From Megaera_A sp963934885 (GTDB taxonomy: Bacteria > Pseudomonadota > Alphaproteobacteria > Rickettsiales > Rickettsiaceae): DNA of 64,000 bases. The first letter of the stretch is position 1; each line of letters opens with the position of its first letter. Under the pieces are notes generated by a model. The model did not search any database, was not told where the DNA came from, and worked only from the letters and a program-made list of their open reading frames with translations. Positions 52,210-61,434 of the stretch are shown here, in pieces. Made by a program: the position numbers and the translations under genes. The stretch is from positions 23,692-87,691 of the forward strand of contig CAWWAI010000001.1 of NCBI GenBank assembly GCA_963934885.1, given 5' to 3'.

Positions 52210-53469
52210 ATGAGACTTCTAATTATTGGAAACATCAATAGTGAAATTAAAACGGCAATAGATATTGCAAAGTCTAAAAAAGCTAAAGTTGTGATGGTCG
52301 AGTCTTGTGAACAAGGAGTAGATTTTTTATGCCAAGGCAAAGGCGCGGATCTAGTTTTGGTAGATGTAAAATTTGATATAAAATCTTTAATTAGTGCCAT
52401 GAAAAACGAAAAAATATCAACCCCAGTAATTGCCTACGGTGTACAATGTTCGCCTAAAGAGGCTGTATTGGCAATTAAATCCGGAGCTAAAGAGTTTTTA
52501 CCCTTACCTCCAGATGAACGCTTAATTGCAGCTATATTCGCAGCACTTTCAGATGATAGTGTAAGTATTATTGGTGATTCTAAGCCTATGCTCGCTGCTA
52601 TTGCAGTTGCAGATAAAATAGCATCTTCTAATGCTAATGTCTTAATAACAGGTGGATCGGGAACGGGCAAAGAGGTCTTTTCAAGTTATATTCATAATAA
52701 AAGCCGTCGAAAAGATCAACAATTTGTTGCAGTAAATTGCGCAGCTATACCAGAGAACCTTTTAGAATCTGAATTATTTGGTCATGAAAAAGGGGCTTTT
52801 ACTGGGGCAATAAGTAGAAGAATTGGTAAATTCGAAGAATCATCCGGTGGTACATTGTTGCTAGATGAGATTAGCGAGATGGATGTTAGGTTGCAAGCTA
52901 AATTATTGCGCGCTATTCAAGAAAAAGAAATTGATAGAGTCGGAGGAAATTCGCCAGTAAAAGTGGATCTAAGGATTATTGCAACTTCAAACCGTGACCT
53001 GCATAAAGAAATAGAAAATGGTAACTTTAGAGAAGATTTGTATTTTAGATTAAATATTATAAATATTGAGTTACCTTCTTTGAGTGAAAGGAAAGAAGAT
53101 TTGGGGCTTTTAAGTAAATATTTTATTAAAAAATATACCAAGAGCAATAATTTAAAAGCAAAAACACTATCAGATGAAGCTTTAGAGAAAATGATGGCTT
53201 ATTCTTGGCCAGGTAATGTGCGTGAGCTTGAGAATGTTCTGCACAGAGCAGTTCTTATGTCTGAATCAGATAAAATTAGCGCCGACGATATACAAATAAA
53301 AGAAAGAGCATCAAGTAATGCTGATGGTTCTATTCCAACAGCTGGCGTAGAAAAACAAATGCTATTTAATACCTTGGGTTATTGTCTAGGTGATATGAGT
53401 AAAGCTGCAAATATTCTTGGTGTATCCATCCAAATTCTGAAAGAAAAATTAGAGAAATATACAAAATAA
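52210..53469 (+). CDS. flbD: Sigma-54-dependent regulator, FlbD-like
   Basis: Enhancer-binding protein that in Caulobacter switches class III/IV flagellar genes. The 419 residues have a receiver-like N-terminus (1-115), a AAA+ domain with Walker A GGSGTGKE near 148-155, KGAFTGA near 205 for sigma-54 contact, TLLLDEISEM and the arginine-finger region FREDLYFRLNI, and a C-terminal Fis-type helix-turn-helix, DMSKAANILGVSIQILKEKL. The receiver keeps an Asp at 52 but lacks the acidic pair expected at 7-9 (IIGNINS), so, as in FlbD, ordinary phosphorylation is doubtful. Sigma-54 (rpoN) itself is not in the window. Confidence 0.85.
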   Translation: MRLLIIGNINSEIKTAIDIAKSKKAKVVMVESCEQGVDFLCQGKGADLVLVDVKFDIKSLISAMKNEKISTPVIAYGVQCSPKEAVLAIKSGAKEFLPLPPDERLIAAIFAALSDDSVSIIGDSKPMLAAIAVADKIASSNANVLITGGSGTGKEVFSSYIHNKSRRKDQQFVAVNCAAIPENLLESELFGHEKGAFTGAISRRIGKFEESSGGTLLLDEISEMDVRLQAKLLRAIQEKEIDRVGGNSPVKVDLRIIATSNRDLHKEIENGNFREDLYFRLNIINIELPSLSERKEDLGLLSKYFIKKYTKSNNLKAKTLSDEALEKMMAYSWPGNVRELENVLHRAVLMSESDKISADDIQIKERASSNADGSIPTAGVEKQMLFNTLGYCLGDMSKAANILGVSIQILKEKLEKYTK

Positions 53470-53489
53470 TCATAAATCAAATATAATTC

Positions 53490-53518
53490 TTGACGTTTCT
53501 TTGAATAGTACTTATCAT
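53490..53518 (+). promoter_or_regulatory. Sigma-70-like promoter for tlc
   Basis: TTGACG (53490-53495), 17 bases, TATCAT (53513-53518), 47 bases before the translocase start. Each box differs from consensus at one position. Confidence 0.6.
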
Positions 53519-53565
53519 GCACACCTAGCCAGAGTAAAATAAATTAAGGTTAGATTGACATATTT

Positions 53566-55131
53566 ATGACGGATATCTCAGAGAATAAATTGCCGTTAAG
53601 CGCAAGTACTGAAGCCATTTTTTCCACCTCTAAATATGAAAAATTTCTAGATTATATTTGGCCAATCGCTCGTTGTGAATTACCTAAGTTCTTATCTATC
53701 ACTTTATTGATGTTTTGCATTCTTGGAATCCAAAATCTAATCCGAGCTATGAAAGATAGTGTGATCAATACAATGATCGGCACGGAAACTATTTCATTTT
53801 TAAAGTTTTGGGGTGTATTGCCTGCAGCATTTTTGGTAACAATTATTTATGTAAAGCTAGTGAGTGTGATGAAGGGGGAGAATATTTTTTACCTCATAAT
53901 GTCTGTTTTTATAGGATTTTTTCTGCTATTCGCCTTTTACTTATTTCCAAATCATGAACATTTACATTTAAACATAGAAACGGCGCAAAGATTAGTGGTC
54001 AGTTATCCTAACTTTAAGTGGTTTATTTTACTGTTATCAAACTGGAGTTTTTCTTTATTCTATGTTGTCGCAGAATTATGGCCAAATGCTATATTTGCGC
54101 TATTATTTTGGCAGTTTGTAAATAAAATAACTACAGTTGATGAGTCCAAAAGATTTTATCCATTATTTGGTTTACTTGGGCAGACAGGTTTATATTTATC
54201 GGGTCAGTTCTTAATAAATCTACCAGTAATGAATGTATATTTCACTAAATTATTTGATTTACAAGAGTCTATAAGTGTTATTTCTCTCAAGTTGGTGATA
54301 ACGGTAGTTGTAATTTTGGGTATTATGGGTCTGTCGGCTTTCTGGGTTTTAAATCATTATATCTTGGATATATCTACAACTGAAAATTTACAGTTTAAAG
54401 TGAAAAAAAACCAAATGACTTTAAAGGAAAGTTGGAAGATGGTGACTGAATCTAGATATATTAGGCTAGTGGCTATTTTGTTAATATGCTATGGATTTGC
54501 TATTAATTTGGTTGAAGGTCCATGGAAATCTGAAGCAGCAAAAATTTATCAAACACCTACTGAATTTGCGGCTTTTATTGGTAATTATTTAAGCTATACT
54601 GGTATATTAACTATATCTTTTGTACTACTTGGTTCAAATATTGTTAGAAAATTAGGATGGATGGCAGCAGCTCTAATAACGCCTATTATGGTTTTGGTTA
54701 CTGGTCTTGCTTTCTTTATGATTACAAATTTTGATCCAATAGCTATGATGATGATGGCATCGTTTACTTTTACGAATCCAGTAATGCTAGCAATTATCAT
54801 AGGTGCTATACAAAATGTATTAAGCAAGTCTAGTAAATACACCTTATTTGATTCAACAAAAGAAATGTCTTATGTGCCTCTTGACGAGCAACTACAAACT
54901 AGGGGTAAAGCTGCTGCTGATATGATTGGTGTTAAGCTTGGTAAATCGAGTAGCGCTCTGTTACAATCTATGATATTTGTTATACTTCCTACTGCAACAT
55001 ATTCGTCTATTTCTTCTTTATTAATGTGTGTCTTTGTAGTAATTTGTGTAGTCTGGATTTGGGCAGTGGTTGAATTAAACAAGGAGTATAAATCTGCGTG
55101 TATTAGTCGAAACGATCAAGCTATATATTAA
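53566..55131 (+). CDS. tlc: ATP/ADP translocase (Tlc/NTT family)
   Basis: Nucleotide exchanger of obligate intracellular bacteria, importing host ATP for ADP or importing other nucleotides. The 521 residues have about eleven to twelve membrane segments. Family blocks include LDYIWPIARCELPKFLSI, LIRAMKDSVINTMIGTE (with the conserved Lys and Asp), YVVAELWPNAIFALLFWQF-like VVAELWPNAIFALLFWQF, RFYPLFGLLGQTGLYLSGQ and DSTKEMSYVPLDEQLQTRGK. All motifs are present. Rickettsiales carry several paralogues with different substrates; this one cannot be assigned. It has its own promoter. Confidence 0.96.
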   Translation: MTDISENKLPLSASTEAIFSTSKYEKFLDYIWPIARCELPKFLSITLLMFCILGIQNLIRAMKDSVINTMIGTETISFLKFWGVLPAAFLVTIIYVKLVSVMKGENIFYLIMSVFIGFFLLFAFYLFPNHEHLHLNIETAQRLVVSYPNFKWFILLLSNWSFSLFYVVAELWPNAIFALLFWQFVNKITTVDESKRFYPLFGLLGQTGLYLSGQFLINLPVMNVYFTKLFDLQESISVISLKLVITVVVILGIMGLSAFWVLNHYILDISTTENLQFKVKKNQMTLKESWKMVTESRYIRLVAILLICYGFAINLVEGPWKSEAAKIYQTPTEFAAFIGNYLSYTGILTISFVLLGSNIVRKLGWMAAALITPIMVLVTGLAFFMITNFDPIAMMMMASFTFTNPVMLAIIIGAIQNVLSKSSKYTLFDSTKEMSYVPLDEQLQTRGKAAADMIGVKLGKSSSALLQSMIFVILPTATYSSISSLLMCVFVVICVVWIWAVVELNKEYKSACISRNDQAIY

Positions 55132-55138
55132 TTATTTT

Positions 55139-55783
55139 ATGTCTAAACTTCCTATTTTATATAGTTTTCGCAGGTGTCCATACGCTATGAGGGCACGTTT
55201 AGCTTTGCATCAAAGTAATATTCAGTGCATCATACGTGAAGTTTCTCTAAAAAACAAACCAACAAGTTTGATTAAAATTTCTCCTAAAGGAACTGTTCCA
55301 GTTTTGCATTTCGAAGATGGGTCTATTATAGAAGAAAGCCTATGTGTCATGAATTATGCTTTAGAACAATATGATCCCGAGCAATTATCACTATATTATC
55401 ATCCATCAGCTAAATCTATTATTGCAAAAAATGACACTGAGTTCGTAAAATTACTACATAGATATAAATATTTTGAGAACTACCCAAGTTGCACTCAAGT
55501 CGTATATCGCACGCAAGCCGAAGATATATTTTTAATAAAATATGAAAAAATGTTACAAGATAAACAGTTTTTGCTTGGAAAAAAATCCCTAGCAGATCTA
55601 GCTATTTTACCATTTATTCGTCAATTCGCGCTTGTAGATGAGGATTGGTTTTTTTCTTCGCAATATATTAATATTATTCATTGGCTTAATATGTTTATTA
55701 AAACTGATTCATTTGAAGATGAAATTATGTCAAAATATTCTCCATGGCAAGATGGTGATAAAGTATCTTACTTTTTAAAATAA
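55139..55783 (+). CDS. Glutathione S-transferase family protein
   Basis: A 214-residue GST-fold protein. The thioredoxin-like N-terminus has LYSFRRCPYAMRARLAL with CPYA at 14-17, the cis-Pro block KGTVPVLHFEDGSIIEESL (Glu-Ser glutathione site) and an all-helical C-terminus with LGKKSLADLAILPFIRQFA (the N-capping S-x-x-D). It resembles the SspA/YibF-type GSTs. Substrate unknown. It lies seven bases after tlc, so is probably in the same transcript. Confidence 0.87.
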   Translation: MSKLPILYSFRRCPYAMRARLALHQSNIQCIIREVSLKNKPTSLIKISPKGTVPVLHFEDGSIIEESLCVMNYALEQYDPEQLSLYYHPSAKSIIAKNDTEFVKLLHRYKYFENYPSCTQVVYRTQAEDIFLIKYEKMLQDKQFLLGKKSLADLAILPFIRQFALVDEDWFFSSQYINIIHWLNMFIKTDSFEDEIMSKYSPWQDGDKVSYFLK

Positions 55784-55921
55784 TTAATAATATAACTCAA
55801 ACCGCTATTGCTAGCGTAATCATTACTGTTATTTCTAATTGATTTTCGTTGAAAGATAAGCATTTATCTAGTATATATTATGCTTAAGTTAGAACCTTCT
55901 TTTTATATAGAGAAATCGTAC

Positions 55922-58582
55922 ATGCATAAGTTAATATATTATTTTGGAAGCAGTATTGCCGAGGGTGATGCAAGTATGAAAGATAAACTCGGGGGAAAAG
56001 GCGCAAATCTTGCACAAATGTGTAAATTAGGTTTGCCAATTCCACCTGGTTTTACTATTTCTACTGAATTATGTATTACATACTCAGAAAAGCAATCTCA
56101 TTTGACTTCTCAATTTAAAGAAGAAATGTTAACTGCGATTAATCAGTTAGAAAAGGAAACTAATAAGAAATTTGGTAGTGGTGAAAAACCTTTGCTACTT
56201 TCTGTACGTTCGGGTGCCAAAATATCTATGCCAGGTATGATGGATACTATCCTAAATTTAGGAATGAATGATGCCGTAGCCATGTCTCTGATTACAGAAA
56301 CAAATAATCCACGCTTTGCCTATGATAGTTACCGTAGATTTCTAGAAATGTATGGCTCAGTGGTTTTAAGAATTTCTAGCTATTTATTCGAGGAATCATT
56401 CGAGGATCATAAAGCACGTAATAATATAGAAAATGATAGTGAAATTACTCCTAAAATTTTGCAAGAAATTATTGTTGCATATAAAGCAATTATATTAAAA
56501 TATACAGGGCATGAAGTCGAGTCTGATCCTTATGTGCAGCTACAATGTGCTATTGAAGCTGTTTTAGCGTCTTGGATGTGTCCTCGAGCTATAACTTATC
56601 GCAAAATAAATAATATTAGTGATGATGTTGGCACAGCTGTAAATGTACAATCCATGGTATTTGGTAATAAAGGAGAAGATTCTGCTACTGGAGTGGTATT
56701 TACACGTTGTCCAACTACTGGGAATAAAGATATTTTTGGAGAATTTTTGATTAATGCTCAAGGTGAAGATGTTGTAGCTGGAATAAGAACTCCATCCTCA
56801 ATAATTGCCAATAAAACCAGTGATGGCAGTTCTATGCAAGAAAAAATGCCAATATTATATAACGAATTATCCTCTGTATGTAATAAATTAGAACAATATT
56901 TTATGGATATGCAAGATATAGAGTTTACCATTGAAGAAGGTAAATTATACATCTTGCAAACTAGAAATGGTAAGCGTGCAGCTGCTTCTTCTGTTAAAGT
57001 AGCAGTTGATATGGTTGCAGAAGGTATTTTATCAAAACAAGATGCATTGATGCGTATTGATCCAGAATCCCTTAATCAATTACTGCATACGGCTATTGAT
57101 TATTCTGCAAGCCCCACTGTAATAGCTAGTGGATTACCAGCTTCTCCTGGTGCAATTACGGGAATCGTAGTTTTTTCTCCATTTGATGCAGAGGAGTTGT
57201 CGATTCATCATAAAGTAATTTTGGTGCGTAATGATACAAGTCCAGAAGATATCAAAGGTATGCATGTATCATCTGGAATGATTACTGCCAGGGGTGGAAT
57301 GACTTCGCACGCTGCAGTAGTTGCAAGAGGTATGGGAACTCCTTGCGTTTGTGGCATTAACGGTTTGGTAGTAAATGAACAACAAAAAATCTTCACAACA
57401 AAAACTGGTCATAAGATAAAACAGGGTGATACCATTACTATTGATGGTTCTACTGGTAAAATTATTATTGGTGAAGTGCGCCTTATTGAGTCTAATTTTT
57501 CTAAAGAATTTGATACTATTTTAGAATGGGCTGACGCAGAAAAAAAATTAGATGTTAGAGCTAATGCAGAGACTGTTCTTGATGCCAGCGTTGCTATAAA
57601 ATTTGGTGCAGCAGGTATTGGTTTATGTCGCACTGAACACATGTTTTTTGATAATAATAAAATTCCACTCATCCGAGAAATGATTATTGCTTCTAGCTAT
57701 GATCAGCGCATGAGTGCAATAGAGCGCCTAAAACCACTGCAAGTTATAGACTTTAAATTATTATTCAATATTATGAAAGGCAAACCTGTAAATATCAGGT
57801 TGTTAGACCCGCCACTTCATGAATTTCTACCAACTGAAGAAAGAGATAAACGCTTATTAGCTGAAAGTTTAAATGTGCCTCAATCCTTAATTGATCATCG
57901 TTTGCATGCTCTTCATGAATCAAATCCAATGCTTGGACATAGAGGATGTAGGCTGGGAATTTCTTATCCAGAAATATATGTCATGCAAGTCGAAGCAATG
58001 CTAGAGGCGATGTATCAATTGTATGAGGAAAAAATTATAAGCCGCCTTGAATTGATGATTCCTTTGATTAGTGAAGTAAAAGAGCTTGAATATATTAAGA
58101 AATATGTAGTTGAAACAATAAACTCTATGGAAGCTAAATATTCTACCAAGTTTAATATTAAGCTAGGTACTATGATTGAGCTGCCACGGGCTGCACTAAC
58201 AGCTGCTGAAATAGCTAAACACGTGGAATATTTTAGTTTTGGTTCAAACGACTTAACTCAAACTACGTATGGTATTTCTAGAGATGATGTTGGTTCATTT
58301 TTGCCTGATTATATTGAGCAAAAAATATTTAAGCATGACCCATTCGTTAAACTTGATGAATCAGGTGTTGGCGAATTAATAGATATTGCTATGAAACGTG
58401 GACAGGAAACCAATCCAAATTTAACTTTTGGAATTTGTGGTGAACATGCTGGTGATCCAGGGTCAATAGATTTCTTTCATAAAATTGGTATGGACTATGT
58501 GTCATGTTCACCATATCGTATACCAATAGCAAGAGTTGCGGCAGCCAGAAGTAATATCATCTTATCAAGGGAGAAAAAATGA
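55922..58582 (+). CDS. ppdK: Pyruvate, phosphate dikinase
   Basis: Interconverts pyruvate, ATP and phosphate with PEP, AMP and pyrophosphate. ATG 55922 (MHKLIYYFGSS) matches the family start; ATG 55880 would add 14 residues. About 886 residues: nucleotide-binding GGKGANLAQMCKLGLPIPPGF, catalytic His (near 462) in ARGGMTSHAAVVARGMG, and the PEP domain with GIGLCRTEHMFF and the acid/base Cys (near 838) in FGICGEHAGDP. Intact. In Rickettsiales it is thought to supply PEP from imported pyruvate. prfA overlaps its stop by four bases. Confidence 0.97.
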   Translation: MHKLIYYFGSSIAEGDASMKDKLGGKGANLAQMCKLGLPIPPGFTISTELCITYSEKQSHLTSQFKEEMLTAINQLEKETNKKFGSGEKPLLLSVRSGAKISMPGMMDTILNLGMNDAVAMSLITETNNPRFAYDSYRRFLEMYGSVVLRISSYLFEESFEDHKARNNIENDSEITPKILQEIIVAYKAIILKYTGHEVESDPYVQLQCAIEAVLASWMCPRAITYRKINNISDDVGTAVNVQSMVFGNKGEDSATGVVFTRCPTTGNKDIFGEFLINAQGEDVVAGIRTPSSIIANKTSDGSSMQEKMPILYNELSSVCNKLEQYFMDMQDIEFTIEEGKLYILQTRNGKRAAASSVKVAVDMVAEGILSKQDALMRIDPESLNQLLHTAIDYSASPTVIASGLPASPGAITGIVVFSPFDAEELSIHHKVILVRNDTSPEDIKGMHVSSGMITARGGMTSHAAVVARGMGTPCVCGINGLVVNEQQKIFTTKTGHKIKQGDTITIDGSTGKIIIGEVRLIESNFSKEFDTILEWADAEKKLDVRANAETVLDASVAIKFGAAGIGLCRTEHMFFDNNKIPLIREMIIASSYDQRMSAIERLKPLQVIDFKLLFNIMKGKPVNIRLLDPPLHEFLPTEERDKRLLAESLNVPQSLIDHRLHALHESNPMLGHRGCRLGISYPEIYVMQVEAMLEAMYQLYEEKIISRLELMIPLISEVKELEYIKKYVVETINSMEAKYSTKFNIKLGTMIELPRAALTAAEIAKHVEYFSFGSNDLTQTTYGISRDDVGSFLPDYIEQKIFKHDPFVKLDESGVGELIDIAMKRGQETNPNLTFGICGEHAGDPGSIDFFHKIGMDYVSCSPYRIPIARVAAARSNIILSREKK

Positions 58583-59649
58583 GTTTTCAAGAAAATTTAG
58601 CAAAAATTTTACTCAAGCAAAGCGATCTATCAGAAAAATTATCCAGCGGACTTAGTGGAGAAGAATTTGTTAAATCCTCGAAAGAATATGCTGAACTTGA
58701 GCCTATAGTTGAGAAGATTATAGAATATAATAAAGTAATTACTGATTTAAAAAGCGCTAAAGAGTTATCGTCTGAATCAGGTCTTGATAATGAAACCAAA
58801 GATATGATAGAGGAGGAATTGCGCGCGCTAAATGCTCAATTATCAAAATTAGAGAATGAAGTTAAAATTTGCCTTCTACCTAAAGATGAAGCGGATAAAA
58901 AAAGTGCCATAATTGAAGTCAGGAGTGGAACTGGGGGCGAAGAGGCGGCTTTATTTGCTGCAGATTTATTTGCTATGTACCACAGATATGCTGATCTCAA
59001 GGGCTGGAAATTTGAAGTATTATCTATATCTGAAATTGGTGTTGGTGGTTATAAAGATGCATCTGCATCGATTAAGGGAGATGGAGTATTCTCGCGTTTA
59101 AAATTTGAATCTGGAGTGCATAGAGTTCAGCGTGTACCGCAAACAGAATCAAGTGGTCGAATTCACACTTCAGCAGCGACGGTTGCTGTGCTTCCAGAAG
59201 CGGAAGAAGTCGATATTAAAATTGAAGATAAAGATTTGCGTATTGACACTTACAGGGCTTCTGGTGCAGGTGGACAGCACGTAAATACAACTGATTCTGC
59301 AGTACGTATTACACATATTCCAACTGGAGTAGTTGTTGCAATTCAAGATGAAAAGTCTCAGCATAAAAATAAAGCAAAAGCTTTAAAAATATTACGTTCT
59401 AGAATTTATGAAGAAGAGAGATTGACCAGGGAATCAGAAAGAGCGATATCCAGAAAGGGACAAATTGGTTCTGGAGACAGATCAGAGCGTATTCGTACTT
59501 ATAATTTTCCCCAAGGAAGAGTTAGTGATCATCGCGTTAATTTAACTCTATATAAGATAGATGAAGTGCTAAGAGAAGGTAGACTCGATGATTTTATTGA
59601 TGCATTGATCTCAAGCGATGAAGCTGAAAGATTAGCTGAACAGATATAA
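58579..59649 (+). CDS. prfA: Peptide chain release factor 1
   Basis: Reads UAA and UAG and triggers peptide release. The 356 residues have an N-terminal helical part, IEVRSGTGGEEAALFAADLF, the decoding region RVQRVPQTESSGRIHTSAA, the GGQ motif in GAGGQHVNTTDSAVR (near 231) and the closing YNFPQGRVSDHRVNLTLYK. Complete. The reader should note that RF1 recognising UAA makes general UAA read-through in this organism unlikely, which bears on the broken gene at 11.4-13.2 kb. It ends just before a repeat-bearing gap. Confidence 0.98.
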   Translation: MSFQENLAKILLKQSDLSEKLSSGLSGEEFVKSSKEYAELEPIVEKIIEYNKVITDLKSAKELSSESGLDNETKDMIEEELRALNAQLSKLENEVKICLLPKDEADKKSAIIEVRSGTGGEEAALFAADLFAMYHRYADLKGWKFEVLSISEIGVGGYKDASASIKGDGVFSRLKFESGVHRVQRVPQTESSGRIHTSAATVAVLPEAEEVDIKIEDKDLRIDTYRASGAGGQHVNTTDSAVRITHIPTGVVVAIQDEKSQHKNKAKALKILRSRIYEEERLTRESERAISRKGQIGSGDRSERIRTYNFPQGRVSDHRVNLTLYKIDEVLREGRLDDFIDALISSDEAERLAEQI

Positions 59650-59665
59650 ATAGCTCTTTGACCTT

Positions 59666-59712
59666 CGTCATTGGCGGGAGGAGGCGTAAGGCATGCGGAA
59701 ATCTCTCTGACG
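59666..59712. repeat. Small palindromic repeat, rickettsial type
   Basis: CGTCATTGGCGGGAGGAGG through GGCATGCGG to ATCTCTCTGACG, with CGTCA and TGACG as outer arms. The order GTCATTG, G-rich centre, GCGG, AATCT parallels the element at 44754-44782. It lies in the 244-base gap after prfA, which otherwise holds nothing recognised. Confidence 0.6.
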
Positions 59713-59893
59713 CTTGTGGTATTATGCCGTTAAAATAGACTCACCCATAAACTTAACAAGCTTTGCGCTCTCTAGTTGACGGTATATTACGTTAAAACAC
59801 AGTAAACCCCTTTATTACAAATATTATAAAACAAACCATAACCGTAATTTGTGATACAAATCTTATCCGTTTAATAAAAGATTATAAATTTTT

Positions 59894-61213
59894 CTACCTT
59901 GACATTGAACGCCCAACTTGTTTGTCAGGTAAGGAGCGTTTTAATACCATTTCATTAGCAAGTCCTGCGCCTAAAGTTTCTTGAGCAAATTTTTTAGCTG
60001 TACTGTTGCTTGTCAAATGTCGTGCCACTTTGGTTACATCACCACGAATAATTTTATTTGTTTCTTTAGTTATTATCTTTGAAGATTCCTCTTTAAGTTG
60101 AGCATTTTCTGGATTATTTTTTACAATAATTGCTGTTACTTTGCTTGCAACTTTATCCATAATATCGGCACTTTGTTGTACGGAAGTTATTTTATCAAAA
60201 ATTTTACTATCTGGCTTTAGAGTATTTTGCATTTCATCCTTTGCCTGCACGATGGCATTATCAAGAATTGTACTTACTTCTTTTAAAGTATCAGTTGAGA
60301 CTCCAGAGCTTTTCAATTTTTGTAGAGTTGCGTCTTTTATAGCTTCAAAATTTTTATCTATCTGCTTTTCGTTATTAGGCAAATGTTTCTCGGCGTACTT
60401 GCATACATCCTGTAACAACTTTTTAGATGACGCATCATTGTTGACTTCTTGTGTGATCTCCATGGCGCCTTTTAAGGATAGGCCAAGCTTACTTAATGAA
60501 TTTGGTGATACTTCCAATTCTTCTGCTAATTTTGAAATTTTAACAGCAGTTTCTTGTATTTCAGCTAATTGTTTATCTTTGTTGATTTCAACTAAATTAG
60601 CACGCATTTTATCGATAGTTTTTTCTAAGTTTTCAGTTTTTAAAAAATCTACGGCACGATCAAGCAGTCCACTAGATTTTAGTGCTAATCCAACTGGTGG
60701 TAAGTAATTTGTTATAGCTGTAATAATTACTGGGACAGCTGCGGCTATAATTTTATCAGATAGGCCGGGGAATCTTTTATCGATTTTTTTCTTAAAATTA
60801 AGAATACCATCCATTATATCAACAGCTTTTTCTGATAATATGAAACTATGTATAGTATCTTTTGATTTTTCTAATTTGTGAGAAATATTTTCTTTTGCTT
60901 TTTGCATAGAAACTAAAATGGTCTGTTTGTATATATTATCAACTTCAACCTTTTCTTCTTCCGTTAATTTTAGTTCATCTAGTTTTCCTTTTATTGACTC
61001 AGAAAAATCAGGTGCAATTTGAGATAATTGTTGAGACATACTTTGAGCAATAATTTCTAGTATGCTGACTTCGTGTAAGGTATCTAACTCTTGTGCATTC
61101 AAGCTAGTTAAATCTTTTTTTAGCATTCCAAGTAATTGAGGTGTTTCTTTACTTATTAAATTAATTTTGGCGCCTTGACTAAGTGTGCTAAATTCTTCTG
61201 ATGATGATTTCAT
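59894..61213 (-). CDS. Large helical protein of unknown function, candidate effector
   Basis: I do not recognise this 439-residue protein. It is polar, Lys- and Glu-rich and predicted mostly helical or coiled-coil, with one hydrophobic stretch near 163-186 (IIAAAVPVIITAITNYLPP) and no signal peptide. The last residues, LPDKQVGRSMSR, are basic. A long, helical, family-less protein with a hydrophobic centre and a basic tail is the usual look of type IV secretion effectors in Rickettsiales, but that is inference only. It is alone, flanked by a repeat gap and the divergent tolC gene. Base composition is like its neighbours. Confidence 0.75.
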   Translation of the reverse strand: MKSSSEEFSTLSQGAKINLISKETPQLLGMLKKDLTSLNAQELDTLHEVSILEIIAQSMSQQLSQIAPDFSESIKGKLDELKLTEEEKVEVDNIYKQTILVSMQKAKENISHKLEKSKDTIHSFILSEKAVDIMDGILNFKKKIDKRFPGLSDKIIAAAVPVIITAITNYLPPVGLALKSSGLLDRAVDFLKTENLEKTIDKMRANLVEINKDKQLAEIQETAVKISKLAEELEVSPNSLSKLGLSLKGAMEITQEVNNDASSKKLLQDVCKYAEKHLPNNEKQIDKNFEAIKDATLQKLKSSGVSTDTLKEVSTILDNAIVQAKDEMQNTLKPDSKIFDKITSVQQSADIMDKVASKVTAIIVKNNPENAQLKEESSKIITKETNKIIRGDVTKVARHLTSNSTAKKFAQETLGAGLANEMVLKRSLPDKQVGRSMSR

Positions 61214-61434
61214 AATCTATATTACCTGTTTATACATATATCTAATTTTATACTAAATACGAATATCTATTTTATCCAACTTAATCTTGCCAAAAATATT
61301 TATTTTGTTATTCTTAAGTGCCAGCATTGACACAGTGCATGCAAAGATTGCGTGACTAGTATAGTCAATAGATATACTATTTGTTTTATTTCGCATAAAC
61401 TTTAGATGCTTCAAAAAATATTTATATAATTATT

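Noticed and set aside
60141..60707. A 188-codon plus-strand frame within the orphan helical gene
   Set aside because: It lies wholly inside a longer minus-strand gene with a sensible helical product; its Ser/Cys/Leu-rich translation is typical of the complement of a Lys/Glu-rich gene.
61327..61378. A consensus TTGACA and a TATACT before tolC, considered as one promoter
   Set aside because: The two boxes are 40 bases apart, and neither has a good partner at normal spacing; only a weak candidate remains.
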